Assembly: GCA_004556055.1 (NCBI GenBank)
Contig: SFIW01000013.1
Span: 1-51,546, forward strand
Direction: 5' to 3'
DNA: 51,546 nucleotides
Source: Planctomycetaceae bacterium
Lineage (GTDB): Bacteria > Planctomycetota > Planctomycetia > Pirellulales > Thermoguttaceae
Shown: piece after piece, positions 24,320 through 32,921 of the stretch
Layout: each line of letters starts with the position of its first letter
Numbering within the stretch: the stretch's first letter is position 1
Notes under the pieces: model-generated
The model's input: only the letters and a program-made list of their open reading frames with translations
Databases searched by the model: none
Told to the model about the DNA's origin: nothing
Made by a program: the position numbers and the translations under genes

Positions 24320-27300
24320 GTGCTTACAGACTATCCGAAGCAGTTCGATGCAGGACGGTCCAATCTTGTTGATTTGGTGCGTTATCGTGCGTTTTATCAA
24401 CCCAACGAAGTGGGCTTTACCTTCCTGACGAATAACGGGAAAGACGAGACCAGCTTGACTTACGGCGAATTGGATCGTCGCTGTCGACGTCTGGCCGTTA
24501 CTCTCCAACGTAATGGAATGCGCGGTAAACGCGCGCTCTTGCTCTACCGTCCCGGCCTCGAATTTATCGTCGCATTTTACGGTTGCTTGTACGCTGGCGC
24601 GACGGCGATTCCCGCCTATCCGCCGACGAAGAACCGTTCGATGCTTCGTATTCAGTCGATTGTCGCCGACTCCGAAGCGAGCATGGCCCTAACGACTAAG
24701 GAAGTTGTGGAACAGGTCAAAAGCACAGTCGACGCGACGCCCCTTTTACGCCAAATTCCATGGCTGACCACAAACGACTTGCCCGTCGGCCCTGAAGACG
24801 ATTGGGTCGATCCCCAGATTGGGCAGGAAGAGATAGCGTTCTTACAATATACGTCGGGCTCTACCGGCAATCCTAAGGGCGTCATGTTGTCTCACGGCAA
24901 TATGCTGAACAACTCGATGCTTATCGAACGCGGCTTCGAGCACACACGTTCGAGCAAGGGCGTTTTCTGGCTTCCCTGTTACCATGACATGGGGTTGATC
25001 GGAGGCGTAATCCAGCCGCTGTATTGCGGTTGTCAAAACGTCATGATGGCGCCGCTAACCTTCCTGACGCGTCCCTTCCTCTGGCTGAAGATGATCTCGA
25101 AATATCGCGCGACGACAAGCGGAGGCCCGAACTTTGCCTACGATCTTTGCGTCAAGATGGTCAAAGACGAGCAAATTGACGAGCTGGACTTGAGTTCATG
25201 GAAGGTTGCGTTTAACGGCGCCGAGCCGGTTCAGGCCGAAACGTTGGAACGCTTCGCTCAGAAATTCGAACGTTGCGGTTTCAAATACGAGGCCTTTTAC
25301 CCCTGTTTCGGTCTAGCCGAAGGGACTCTCATCGTTACGGGGGGAATGCGCGATCGCGCGCCCGTGATTCTTAACGTCGACGTTGACGCGCTTGGCGAAG
25401 GTCGCGCCGTCAAAGTTCCCGAGGGTTCTCCTCGCGCCCGTAAGCTTGTTTCGAGCGGTCGCACGATCTTCGGACAACGTCTTGCGATCGTCGATCCCGA
25501 GACGCGCGTCGAATGTCCTGACGGACGAGTCGGGGAGATTTGGACGTCGAGCCCAAGCGTCGCTCAAGGATATTGGCGCAACGAAGAGGAAACGAATCGT
25601 TGTTTCCGCGCGCGTATCTCCGGAACAAATGAAGGTCCGTTCCTTCGCACCGGGGATCTTGGCTTCGTCGAAGACGGCGAGCTCTTCGTAACGGGCCGAA
25701 TTAAAGATATGATGATTATCCGCGGCGTGAACGTCTATCCTCAGGATATCGAAATTACCGCGCAACATGTTTCCCCGATCCTTAGCATGAACAGCGGCGG
25801 CGCGTTCTTGGTCGGCAATGAGAACGACGAGAAACTCGTTCTGGTTCAGGAAGTTGAACGACGCTTCAAGCCTGAAGACGCCGCGGAACTCTTCGCTAAG
25901 ATTCGCAAGAGCGTCGCCCTGGAACATGAGCTTCCTATCTACTCGATCGTTCTTATCGCCAAGGGGTCTCTCCCCAAGACGTCGAGCGGAAAAGTTCAGC
26001 GTCATGCGTGCCGCGCGTACTACCTTTCCGGCGAACTCAAAGTTCTGGCTCAGTGGTGCGTCGACGACGACGCGCTAGCCGCCGATCTGTCCAAGTCTTC
26101 GAACGTGTCGGGCTTTGTCGGCGAAGAGAATCCGCTCTATGCCCCGGCGGAAGGACAAAGCGTTGAGAATACGCCGCATGAAGACGACGGCTGGTCTGAA
26201 ACCCAGCGCGAGGTGACAAGCGTCTTCACCGTCGTGGAAAAGAAGCCCGAAGTTAAGAAAGCGGAGCATGTCGCGAAGCCCGTCGACGCGGCCCCGTCCA
26301 ACGCCTCGGTCATGAGCTACGAGGAGACTGCCCGCGCGGTTCTCGAAGAAGTCTATCGCGTGGCGAAGGAGCGCGCGCGCAATATTACCCTCGACACGGA
26401 TATTCCGTCTCTTGGTCTCGATTCGCTCGAACGCATGGAGATTCTCGCGTCTCTCGAAGACCGTTTTGGCGGCCAGTTCCCCGAGGAAGTTCTGCCGACG
26501 ATGTCGACCGCGCGCGAAGTTGTCGAGGGCGTCCGCAAGTACCTTGGCGCCGGTCGCGCCTTTAGCGATCCTAACGCTAAACGTTTTGAGATCGACGAAA
26601 GTTGCTACGACTTCAGTAAGTTTCCCGAGTATATTTCGATCCATCAAAAGTTTGAGATGGCGAAGAGTTTGGGCATGAATCACTTCTTCGAACCGCACGA
26701 GGGCCCTGCGGGCGCTACGATCAAGATCGGCGGTAAAGAATATATCAACTTCTCGACGTACAACTATATTGGCACGTCTGGCGAACCGTCGGTGACCGCA
26801 GCCGCGCAGGCCGCCGTCGCTCGTTACGGGACGACCGCAGGGGCGAGCCGTATTGTGGCGGGTGAAATCCCGCTTCATCGCGAGCTTGAGGATGAGATTA
26901 CGCGCTTCCTTGGCACCGAAGACACCATATTGCTCGTCGGCGGTCATCAGACGAACGAGAGCATTATCGGTCATCTCATGGGGTCGGAAGATCTCATTCT
27001 TCACGACTCTTTGGCGCATAACTCCATTGTCCAGGGATGCATTCTCTCGGGGGCGCGTCGTCGTCCGTTCCCGCACGGCGACTGGAACGCGGTGGATAAA
27101 ATCCTCGCTCAGCATCGAAATAAGTATCGTCGCGTTCTGATCGTTCTCGAAGGCGTTTATAGTATGGACGGCGATTACCCGAATCTTCCGGAGTTCATCA
27201 AGGTTCGAAATCGTTACCGGACGCTCCTTATGGTCGACGAGGCGCACTCGATCGGCGTCCTCGGTAAGACGGGGCGTGGAATCGGCGAGCATTTCAATAT

Positions 27301-27808
27301 CGATCGCCGCGACGTCGACGTGTGGATGTGCACGTTGAGCAAGACGTTCGCGAGTTGCGGCGGCTATATTTCCGGACGCAAAGAACTCGTGGAATACCTC
27401 AAGTACACCGCGCCTTCGTTCATGTTCTCCGTGGGTATGCCCCCCGCGCAGACCGGGGCTGCTCTCGCCGCGCTTCGCGTCTTGGAACGCGAACCTCAAC
27501 GCGCTCAGAAGCTTCGCGACAATAGCGGTTACTTCAAAGAATTGGCGCGCGGTTACGGTATGAACGTCGGACTTGCTCAGGATACGGGCGTGGTTCCGGT
27601 TATTATCGGAAACTCGATTAAGACTTTGGCGGCTTCCCATCAGCTCTTCCTGCATGGAATTAACGCGCACCCGATTCTTCATCCCGCCGTTGAAGAACAT
27701 CAGGCTAGAATTCGCTTCTTCCTTACGAGTCTTCATTCATTCGAACAGATCAAGACGACGGTCGACACGCTTGCCGCGATTCTCAAGGAACTTGAGTCGC
27801 ACGACTGA
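24320..27808 (+). CDS. Fatty acyl-AMP ligase / acyl carrier / alpha-oxoamine synthase fusion
   Basis: This is a three-part enzyme of 1162 residues. Part 1 (about 1-590) is an adenylating fatty acyl-AMP ligase: YTSGSTGNPKG at about 177-187, WLPCYHDMGLIGG, YPCFGLAEGT, RTGDLGF and GKVQRHACR. Part 2 (about 670-745) is a carrier domain with the phosphopantetheine Ser in LGLDSLERME. Part 3 (about 785-1155) is a PLP-dependent alpha-oxoamine synthase of the serine palmitoyltransferase/AONS/KBL group: FSTYNYIGTSG, VDEAHSIGVLG, and the PLP Lys near 1007 in TLSKTF. The expected reaction is to activate a fatty acid, load it on the carrier and condense it with an amino acid with loss of CO2, giving a 3-ketosphinganine-like product. 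The GTG start at 24320 is chosen for GGAG 6 bases upstream. Confidence 0.88.
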   Translation: MLTDYPKQFDAGRSNLVDLVRYRAFYQPNEVGFTFLTNNGKDETSLTYGELDRRCRRLAVTLQRNGMRGKRALLLYRPGLEFIVAFYGCLYAGATAIPAYPPTKNRSMLRIQSIVADSEASMALTTKEVVEQVKSTVDATPLLRQIPWLTTNDLPVGPEDDWVDPQIGQEEIAFLQYTSGSTGNPKGVMLSHGNMLNNSMLIERGFEHTRSSKGVFWLPCYHDMGLIGGVIQPLYCGCQNVMMAPLTFLTRPFLWLKMISKYRATTSGGPNFAYDLCVKMVKDEQIDELDLSSWKVAFNGAEPVQAETLERFAQKFERCGFKYEAFYPCFGLAEGTLIVTGGMRDRAPVILNVDVDALGEGRAVKVPEGSPRARKLVSSGRTIFGQRLAIVDPETRVECPDGRVGEIWTSSPSVAQGYWRNEEETNRCFRARISGTNEGPFLRTGDLGFVEDGELFVTGRIKDMMIIRGVNVYPQDIEITAQHVSPILSMNSGGAFLVGNENDEKLVLVQEVERRFKPEDAAELFAKIRKSVALEHELPIYSIVLIAKGSLPKTSSGKVQRHACRAYYLSGELKVLAQWCVDDDALAADLSKSSNVSGFVGEENPLYAPAEGQSVENTPHEDDGWSETQREVTSVFTVVEKKPEVKKAEHVAKPVDAAPSNASVMSYEETARAVLEEVYRVAKERARNITLDTDIPSLGLDSLERMEILASLEDRFGGQFPEEVLPTMSTAREVVEGVRKYLGAGRAFSDPNAKRFEIDESCYDFSKFPEYISIHQKFEMAKSLGMNHFFEPHEGPAGATIKIGGKEYINFSTYNYIGTSGEPSVTAAAQAAVARYGTTAGASRIVAGEIPLHRELEDEITRFLGTEDTILLVGGHQTNESIIGHLMGSEDLILHDSLAHNSIVQGCILSGARRRPFPHGDWNAVDKILAQHRNKYRRVLIVLEGVYSMDGDYPNLPEFIKVRNRYRTLLMVDEAHSIGVLGKTGRGIGEHFNIDRRDVDVWMCTLSKTFASCGGYISGRKELVEYLKYTAPSFMFSVGMPPAQTGAALAALRVLEREPQRAQKLRDNSGYFKELARGYGMNVGLAQDTGVVPVIIGNSIKTLAASHQLFLHGINAHPILHPAVEEHQARIRFFLTSLHSFEQIKTTVDTLAAILKELESHD

Positions 27809-27844
27809 CGTAGAAGTGTGGAATGTCCTTTTCTCGAAATTAAC

Positions 27845-27877
27845 GCGCGCCTATATTTAGTAGACGCGCTTTTTTTG
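27845..27877 (+). terminator. Rho-independent terminator after the FAAL fusion
   Basis: GCGCG and CGCGC pair, then after one mismatch CTA pairs with TAG, around a 7-base loop. A run of eight T residues follows. Confidence 0.75.
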
Positions 27878-27893
27878 TCGTTTAACGTAGTCC

Positions 27894-27921
27894 TTGATTT
27901 TTTCCACCTGCGCAACATAAT
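27894..27921 (+). promoter_or_regulatory. Candidate promoter of the bd-like/cytochrome c gene
   Basis: TTGATT (27894-27899) and CATAAT (27916-27921) are spaced by 16 bases. This lies 74 bases before the start codon and directly after the preceding terminator. Confidence 0.5.
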
Positions 27922-27994
27922 GACGCTAACGCTTCTCGCGATGCGCGCGTTATCCCCGTTTGAATAATCCCCAATTTAAGATAAAGGGTTCGTT

Positions 27995-30199
27995 ATGTAT
28001 TATCCTTGGCTTGACGTACCGCTCCTAACAGCGCCGATGATAATAGCGATTATCGCTTTATTCCACGTCTTTGTGTCGCATTACGCCGTAGGGGGCGGTT
28101 TGCTCTTGGCTCTTGAGAACGGAAGGGCGCTGCGTTCAGGGGACGCGGCGTATCGCGACTACCTCAAGAAACACGCGAAGTTTTTCATTCTTTTGACGGT
28201 TCCATACGGCGGGGTCACCGGGGTCGGCGTCTGGTTCTCTATCGGATTGGCTTCTCCCCTTGCGACAAGCGAGTTAATACGGATTTTTGTCTTTGGATGG
28301 GCGATCGAATGGTGCTTTTTCCTCCTTGAAATCGTCTCGGCGTTTGTTTTTTACTACGCGTGGGATCGACTCTCTCCAAAGGCGAGCGCCATTATCGGAT
28401 GGATCTACGGTTTATCCGCCTGGATTTCGCTGGTGTTGATAACGGGCATAACGGCATTTATGTTAAACGCTTCCGGACTATTCGGCGATTGGGAGACGAC
28501 CGGAAACTTTTGGCACGCGTTTTTAAACGTCCAGTTCCTTCCCCAAACGATTGCGCGAACTGGGGGCGCTTTGGTTCTCGCTTCCCTTTATTTCCTTACC
28601 CACGCAGCCTTTACCGTGAAAGACGAGTCGATTCGAGAGACGGTCGCCAAGCGTATGCGCGTTCCCTCTTTCGTCGGCCTCTTCCTCCTTATGGCGGGAG
28701 TGGTAGGGTGGTTCTTCTTCTTGCCTGAAACGAGTCGATTAACCCTTGAACGCGCGGCGGCTACCAACATCTTCGCGGGCGCTTTTCTCGGAATTGTCTC
28801 GGGTATCGCGCTTCTTCTTTTCCTCGGCCCCTGTCTAAAGCCTCGGGAGGTCTCCGCTGGAATGGCCGTCGCCCTCCTTATGATGGGAATCGGCGGCGTC
28901 AGCGTCGCGGAATTTGTGCGTGAAGCGGTGCGTAAACCCTACGTTGTCGACCGTCTGGTCTACGGCGATCAAGTCTTCAGAAGCGACGTTCCCGAAATGC
29001 GACAAATCGGAATGCTTTACAAAGGAACCTGGACTTCTTTTGCGCTCGACGACCTTCAGGAAAAATATCCCGATTTGACGATCTCGCCCCAGAAGTACTT
29101 AGGCGTCGAGTCGATCCATCTTGTTCCTCCCGCTCCCAAAGAACCTAAGGTTGAGTCTAATCCCGAGGAGACGGGGCCCAGTGAAGAAACCGATCCTACT
29201 GCGGTTAGTCGCGACTCGCGCGTCGCGTACTATCAAGAAACCGTCGCTTTGTCGCAGACTTCGTTTACTCCCGTTGCGACCGGTTCTCTCGCGCAGTCGC
29301 GTTCTACTGCCCCCAGTAGCGGCGAAACAATCTTAGCTACTCCTGATGCGCCCGTCCTGGGAACCAACACTCTTGCCGCAGAGGCTAGTCGTCGTAGCGG
29401 CTCACAGGTTCGAGGCGCGGTCGAGCAGGGCGCTCAATTTGCTCAGCCCGTCCCTCAAGCGAACGTCAACCGATCGTCCGTAGCGCCGAGCGTTCCCGCT
29501 GTTTCCGCCGTTTCGAAGACTCAAGCGACTCCTGTTGTTCCCGTTTCAACAAACGCGCAAACCGACGATCGTCTTGTACCTAGCGCTCCAAGTAGTCGGC
29601 CTTCTTCCGTCGAAGTCTCGCCCAGTTTGCAGAACGCCCCGTCTACTCCTGAAATTTCCGAGGAGTCGAAATCCATTCCTGAGCTTCCCGTAGCAAACGC
29701 CGCCGATTTGGTCATGAATTCCGAACTTTCTGCTGAACCTTCACGGGTTCGGTCCCCCGAGGAACTCGACCGAGAGGTCAATGGACCGATCGCGCGAGGA
29801 AACGAGGATCTGCTAAAAGTTGAGCGCGCCGATCGACTTTCCCTTGGCCGTATGATGTTCCTCCATCATTGCAACGCCTGTCATGCGGCGGAACATGGTT
29901 ATTCGGCGGTTGGTCCTCTTGTCTCTGGACTCGACGCTAAGGAGATTAGCGCCTTTGCCATGCGTTTGAATCATTCGCATTTTTATATGCCGCCATGGGC
30001 GGGAACGGAAGTCGAAGCGGAACTCCTTGGCGAATACCTCGAATCGATCGGCGCCGACGTTCCGAACAACGCTTTTATGAAAGAGAAGGAACGTAAGACT
30101 CGTAAAGAAAAGTCGGACGTTCCCGACGCGGAAGCGCAAGAAGACGAGGCGTCAGACCCCGACGCTTCGTCGACGCAGCAAGAAACTTCCGCCCTTTAA
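27995..30199 (+). CDS. Cytochrome bd-like membrane subunit fused to c-type cytochrome
   Basis: This is a 734-residue protein. Residues 1-310 form about eight or nine membrane helices resembling the CydA subunit of cytochrome bd oxidases: an early FHVFVSHYAVGGG with His 24 and His 29, LLTVPYGGVTGVGVW, GWAIEWCFFLLEIVSAFVFYY, and a HAFLNVQFLPQTIARTGGA block. A Ser/Pro/Val-rich linker follows (about 375-590), then a single c-type heme domain with HCNACH (Cys 626, Cys 629, His 630) and a likely axial Met in MPPWAG near 665. The end is highly charged. It may link quinone or cytochrome electron flow at the membrane. It has no CydB partner here, so oxygen reduction is not assured. The ATG has AAAGGG upstream. 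Confidence 0.78.
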   Translation: MYYPWLDVPLLTAPMIIAIIALFHVFVSHYAVGGGLLLALENGRALRSGDAAYRDYLKKHAKFFILLTVPYGGVTGVGVWFSIGLASPLATSELIRIFVFGWAIEWCFFLLEIVSAFVFYYAWDRLSPKASAIIGWIYGLSAWISLVLITGITAFMLNASGLFGDWETTGNFWHAFLNVQFLPQTIARTGGALVLASLYFLTHAAFTVKDESIRETVAKRMRVPSFVGLFLLMAGVVGWFFFLPETSRLTLERAAATNIFAGAFLGIVSGIALLLFLGPCLKPREVSAGMAVALLMMGIGGVSVAEFVREAVRKPYVVDRLVYGDQVFRSDVPEMRQIGMLYKGTWTSFALDDLQEKYPDLTISPQKYLGVESIHLVPPAPKEPKVESNPEETGPSEETDPTAVSRDSRVAYYQETVALSQTSFTPVATGSLAQSRSTAPSSGETILATPDAPVLGTNTLAAEASRRSGSQVRGAVEQGAQFAQPVPQANVNRSSVAPSVPAVSAVSKTQATPVVPVSTNAQTDDRLVPSAPSSRPSSVEVSPSLQNAPSTPEISEESKSIPELPVANAADLVMNSELSAEPSRVRSPEELDREVNGPIARGNEDLLKVERADRLSLGRMMFLHHCNACHAAEHGYSAVGPLVSGLDAKEISAFAMRLNHSHFYMPPWAGTEVEAELLGEYLESIGADVPNNAFMKEKERKTRKEKSDVPDAEAQEDEASDPDASSTQQETSAL

Positions 30200-30207
30200 A
30201 TGAAACG

Positions 30208-30235
30208 GCCCAGCGATCGTCGCTGGGCTTTTTTT
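30208..30235 (+). terminator. Rho-independent terminator after the bd-like gene
   Basis: GCCCAGCGA and TCGCTGGGC form a perfect 9-bp stem with a TCG loop, followed by seven T residues, 8 bases after the stop codon. Confidence 0.92.
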
Positions 30236-31648
30236 CTAATTGGAGTCGTCGCCGGAAGAGAGGATTGTTCCGACGGGGTATCGGTCGGGATAGTTGACCA
30301 TGACGTAGGCGTTGCGATTCTTCGGAATATGAACTGTGCGACGACACGCTTCGCCTATTTTATTCCCCTGACGATCGGTGGGGTAGACGACAATCTGCGT
30401 TTCGCCAGCGGGAAGTTCCGCGGTTAAAACTTGAATTTTCGCGGGCAACAGTCCCCAGCAACGCGTGTCCGCCGTTTCCGTCGCTTCCCACACGACGCCG
30501 CCCAAGTCGGCGGCAAGACTTACCCAGGGATTGACTTGCGCCGCTTCTTTGGCTACATAAACGGTTCCTTTCTTCGTTATGCGTCTGACAATGGCGCGCG
30601 CGAGAATAAGATCTTTGATCGCTTCGAACTCTTTGACGGCCATTTCGTTGACGTCGACGATAGTTTCCGATAATCCGACTTTTTCGCCGTTCGCTTCTAG
30701 CGCGACGCTTGCGATGTTGGGGGAATCGGCGACGATTTCCGGTATCGGCACGGGGGCGATCGTTGGGGGAACGGAGTATTTGCTTGTCGCGGAGAATATT
30801 TGATCGGCGACGAGTAGCGCGAACTGCGTTGCCTCCGCGTAGGTTTGTTCTTTGCGCGGCCCCTTGCCGACGAAAGCGAAAAGGTATAGACGACCGTTTC
30901 CAGGCTGTGAATGGACGCCTTTTTCCGCACGTTCGACGTCTTTTTTTCCTTGAGCGAAACTCGGACTCCACTCAACGACCTTTCGGTAGCATCGCGCGGC
31001 CTCTCCCTGTTCGAGATAAGTTTCCTCCGCGAGAATTCCTTCAAGATAGGGGCCGATTGGCAACCGAGGATACTTTGCTTTGGGATTGACTTTTTTGCCT
31101 TCGTTATTGGGATCGTCCATAAGACCGGCGCGGACGATCGAATCCTGCTTTTCTCCAATCTGAAAAGCGTAGGCGCGAGCGTCATGTCCGTTGACGAGCA
31201 ACTCTGTAAGCGCTAAATAAACGCGGATCATAATTTTTTCATAGTCTTCGCCGCCAAACGAAGACGCGTTTTCATCCATCCAAAGAGAGAGGAGTTTCTC
31301 GCCTGTCGCTTTGGCGCGCATAGCGTCTAGCGAATCGAGTTCGTCGCGGACGTCGCGCAACTTCGTTTGGGCTTCTTTGACCTTGCCTTGCGCGAGATCG
31401 AGACTAGCGCTTTCGAGCGTCAAGGGAGTCTTTTCTTTCGACAACGCGCGTTTTTGACAACGTTCAAGATTCTCCCGCGCTTTATCGAGGTCGACTGTTT
31501 CATAGAAATCAACGCGCCTTTCTTCAAGATTTTGGGCGTAACGCGAGGCGCATCCCGCGAGCGTCGTCCAAAGCAGTAAAACGAGTAGGCGCGTCGCGAT
31601 CCTTAAATATTGATTTTGAACCTCTTTTCCCCTTTGGGTTTCCTTCAT
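30236..31648 (-). CDS. COG3014-like lipoprotein
   Basis: This is a 470-residue lipoprotein. A basic N-terminus and hydrophobic segment end in lipobox LAGC (Cys near residue 33). The mature part is helical at first (TPR-like: LTLESASLDLAQGKVKEAQTKLRDV), with a fragment GNGRLYLFAFVGKGPRKEQTYAEAT near 250 and a C-terminal beta-rich part ending in RNAYVMVNYPDRYP. This layout resembles COG3014 proteins, an envelope lipoprotein family of unknown role. The ATG has GGAGT about 9 bases upstream. It is the last gene of the glgX - beta-propeller - lipoprotein group on this strand. Confidence 0.62.
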   Translation of the reverse strand: MKETQRGKEVQNQYLRIATRLLVLLLWTTLAGCASRYAQNLEERRVDFYETVDLDKARENLERCQKRALSKEKTPLTLESASLDLAQGKVKEAQTKLRDVRDELDSLDAMRAKATGEKLLSLWMDENASSFGGEDYEKIMIRVYLALTELLVNGHDARAYAFQIGEKQDSIVRAGLMDDPNNEGKKVNPKAKYPRLPIGPYLEGILAEETYLEQGEAARCYRKVVEWSPSFAQGKKDVERAEKGVHSQPGNGRLYLFAFVGKGPRKEQTYAEATQFALLVADQIFSATSKYSVPPTIAPVPIPEIVADSPNIASVALEANGEKVGLSETIVDVNEMAVKEFEAIKDLILARAIVRRITKKGTVYVAKEAAQVNPWVSLAADLGGVVWEATETADTRCWGLLPAKIQVLTAELPAGETQIVVYPTDRQGNKIGEACRRTVHIPKNRNAYVMVNYPDRYPVGTILSSGDDSN

Positions 31649-31736
31649 CTCGTCTACTCCATCTTCGCTGACCGTCGCGTTGCGGATTCAGCGCGTCATA
31701 GACGGAGGTTAATCTATCGAGCTCGAAATCGCAAGA

Positions 31737-32921
31737 TCAAGGTTCCCTAGAAGTCGCGGACGGCGCTTCTTGATCGATAGTCTCCCATGAGAGCCAGACA
31801 AAACGCGGACGATACTCGTAGGGGTTCCGCGGAAGAGAACCGAGACGATTCACGTTATAGGAAACGAGGATTCCTTGTTCGCTTGCAAAGATAGGGTGCG
31901 CCTTCGCGTTATAGCAATGGAGCCCCGGCGTCTCGTTCGGTATCGACGAACGATAAAAGACGCGTTCTTCCGAGAATGGTCCAAGGGGCGTGTCGGCGAC
32001 CCTGAACGCGATTTTATTAGAAATCGTTCCGGGCGTATATACGATTAACCATTTCTCTTTGGCTTTTCCGGCGGGTATGCGCGAAATTGAGAATTCGGCG
32101 GAAATATTCTTGAGTAGGGTCGCGTCTTCGCTCAGGAGGGCGGAGAGTTCTCCTCGCCATTCGCCGCCGGAATAAAAACTCCAGCACGGATAGTTTTGAA
32201 AATCGTTTCGAGGGGCTCGGGCCACGACGAGATCTTTTCGACTTCCTTCTTTCGGATGGTCGACGTAACCGAAAACGTAAATGAAGTCGTCCCCTGAATC
32301 GTCGCAGAGCGCCGAACCCAGGATCAGCGCCTTGTCCTGCGCGTCATAGAACAAAGGCGCCTGCTCTTGTAGCGTCGGTCGAGAGAAATCCGGATGCTTC
32401 GTATCGGCGTCGATCGGGAAGACAAGAGCGTGAATCCCCTTGGGCTTCCATGCGTCTCCCACAAGAATCGCCGTGAGCCAAAGTTGATCCCCGTAGCGCA
32501 TGGCGTCCTGGAGCCAATAATGCCCGTCGACAACGTTCTGAGGGGATTCTTCGTCACCTCCAGGTTTACGCCATATGAAACTGACGTTCTCTCGACTGGG
32601 TACGTAATCTTTCATCATGCCGAAGGAGTGGTTTGTCATGACGACGCGATCATACTCCCTGCCGTCATTCGTTGTCGTTCCCGCTAACGTGTCGCTAAAA
32701 ATGAAGAGTGCGTCCCCTACCTTTGAAGACGAGGGAAGATTATTTCGAGCGTCTTTTCCCAAATCGACGGAGTAGATTCCGTCGGCGCCGAGCCATCCTT
32801 CTTGACGTTCAAATACGGCGTCCCATTCTCGGGCTTCCTCTTGCGCGCTCGCCGACGGGGTTCCGGCGAGAAGGAAGAGGGCGACGACGAAGTTTAAAAA
32901 GGAAGCTCCGCGTAAATTCAT
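31737..32921 (-). CDS. Secreted beta-propeller protein (DUF4185/DUF5005-like)
   Basis: This is a 394-residue exported protein. The signal peptide is MNLRGASFLNFVVALFLLAG-TPSASAQ, with cleavage likely after ASA. The mature part has repeated beta-strand blocks such as GADGIYSVDLG, LFIFSDTLAG, VMTNHSFGMM and a C-terminal FRVADTPLGPFSEERVFY and YNAKAHPIF. This resembles five-bladed propellers of the DUF4185/DUF5005 type, related in fold to GH43/GH32 glycosidases. No catalytic residues can be assigned with confidence. Its ATG overlaps the TGA of glgX (ATGA), indicating translational coupling and a link to glycan use. Confidence 0.6.
   Translation of the reverse strand: MNLRGASFLNFVVALFLLAGTPSASAQEEAREWDAVFERQEGWLGADGIYSVDLGKDARNNLPSSSKVGDALFIFSDTLAGTTTNDGREYDRVVMTNHSFGMMKDYVPSRENVSFIWRKPGGDEESPQNVVDGHYWLQDAMRYGDQLWLTAILVGDAWKPKGIHALVFPIDADTKHPDFSRPTLQEQAPLFYDAQDKALILGSALCDDSGDDFIYVFGYVDHPKEGSRKDLVVARAPRNDFQNYPCWSFYSGGEWRGELSALLSEDATLLKNISAEFSISRIPAGKAKEKWLIVYTPGTISNKIAFRVADTPLGPFSEERVFYRSSIPNETPGLHCYNAKAHPIFASEQGILVSYNVNRLGSLPRNPYEYRPRFVWLSWETIDQEAPSATSREP

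Noticed and set aside
26075..27736. A 553-codon open frame on the minus strand opposite the FAAL fusion gene
   Set aside because: It lies entirely opposite a clearly conserved enzyme, has no domain, and is explained by the GC- and codon-biased sequence of the sense strand.
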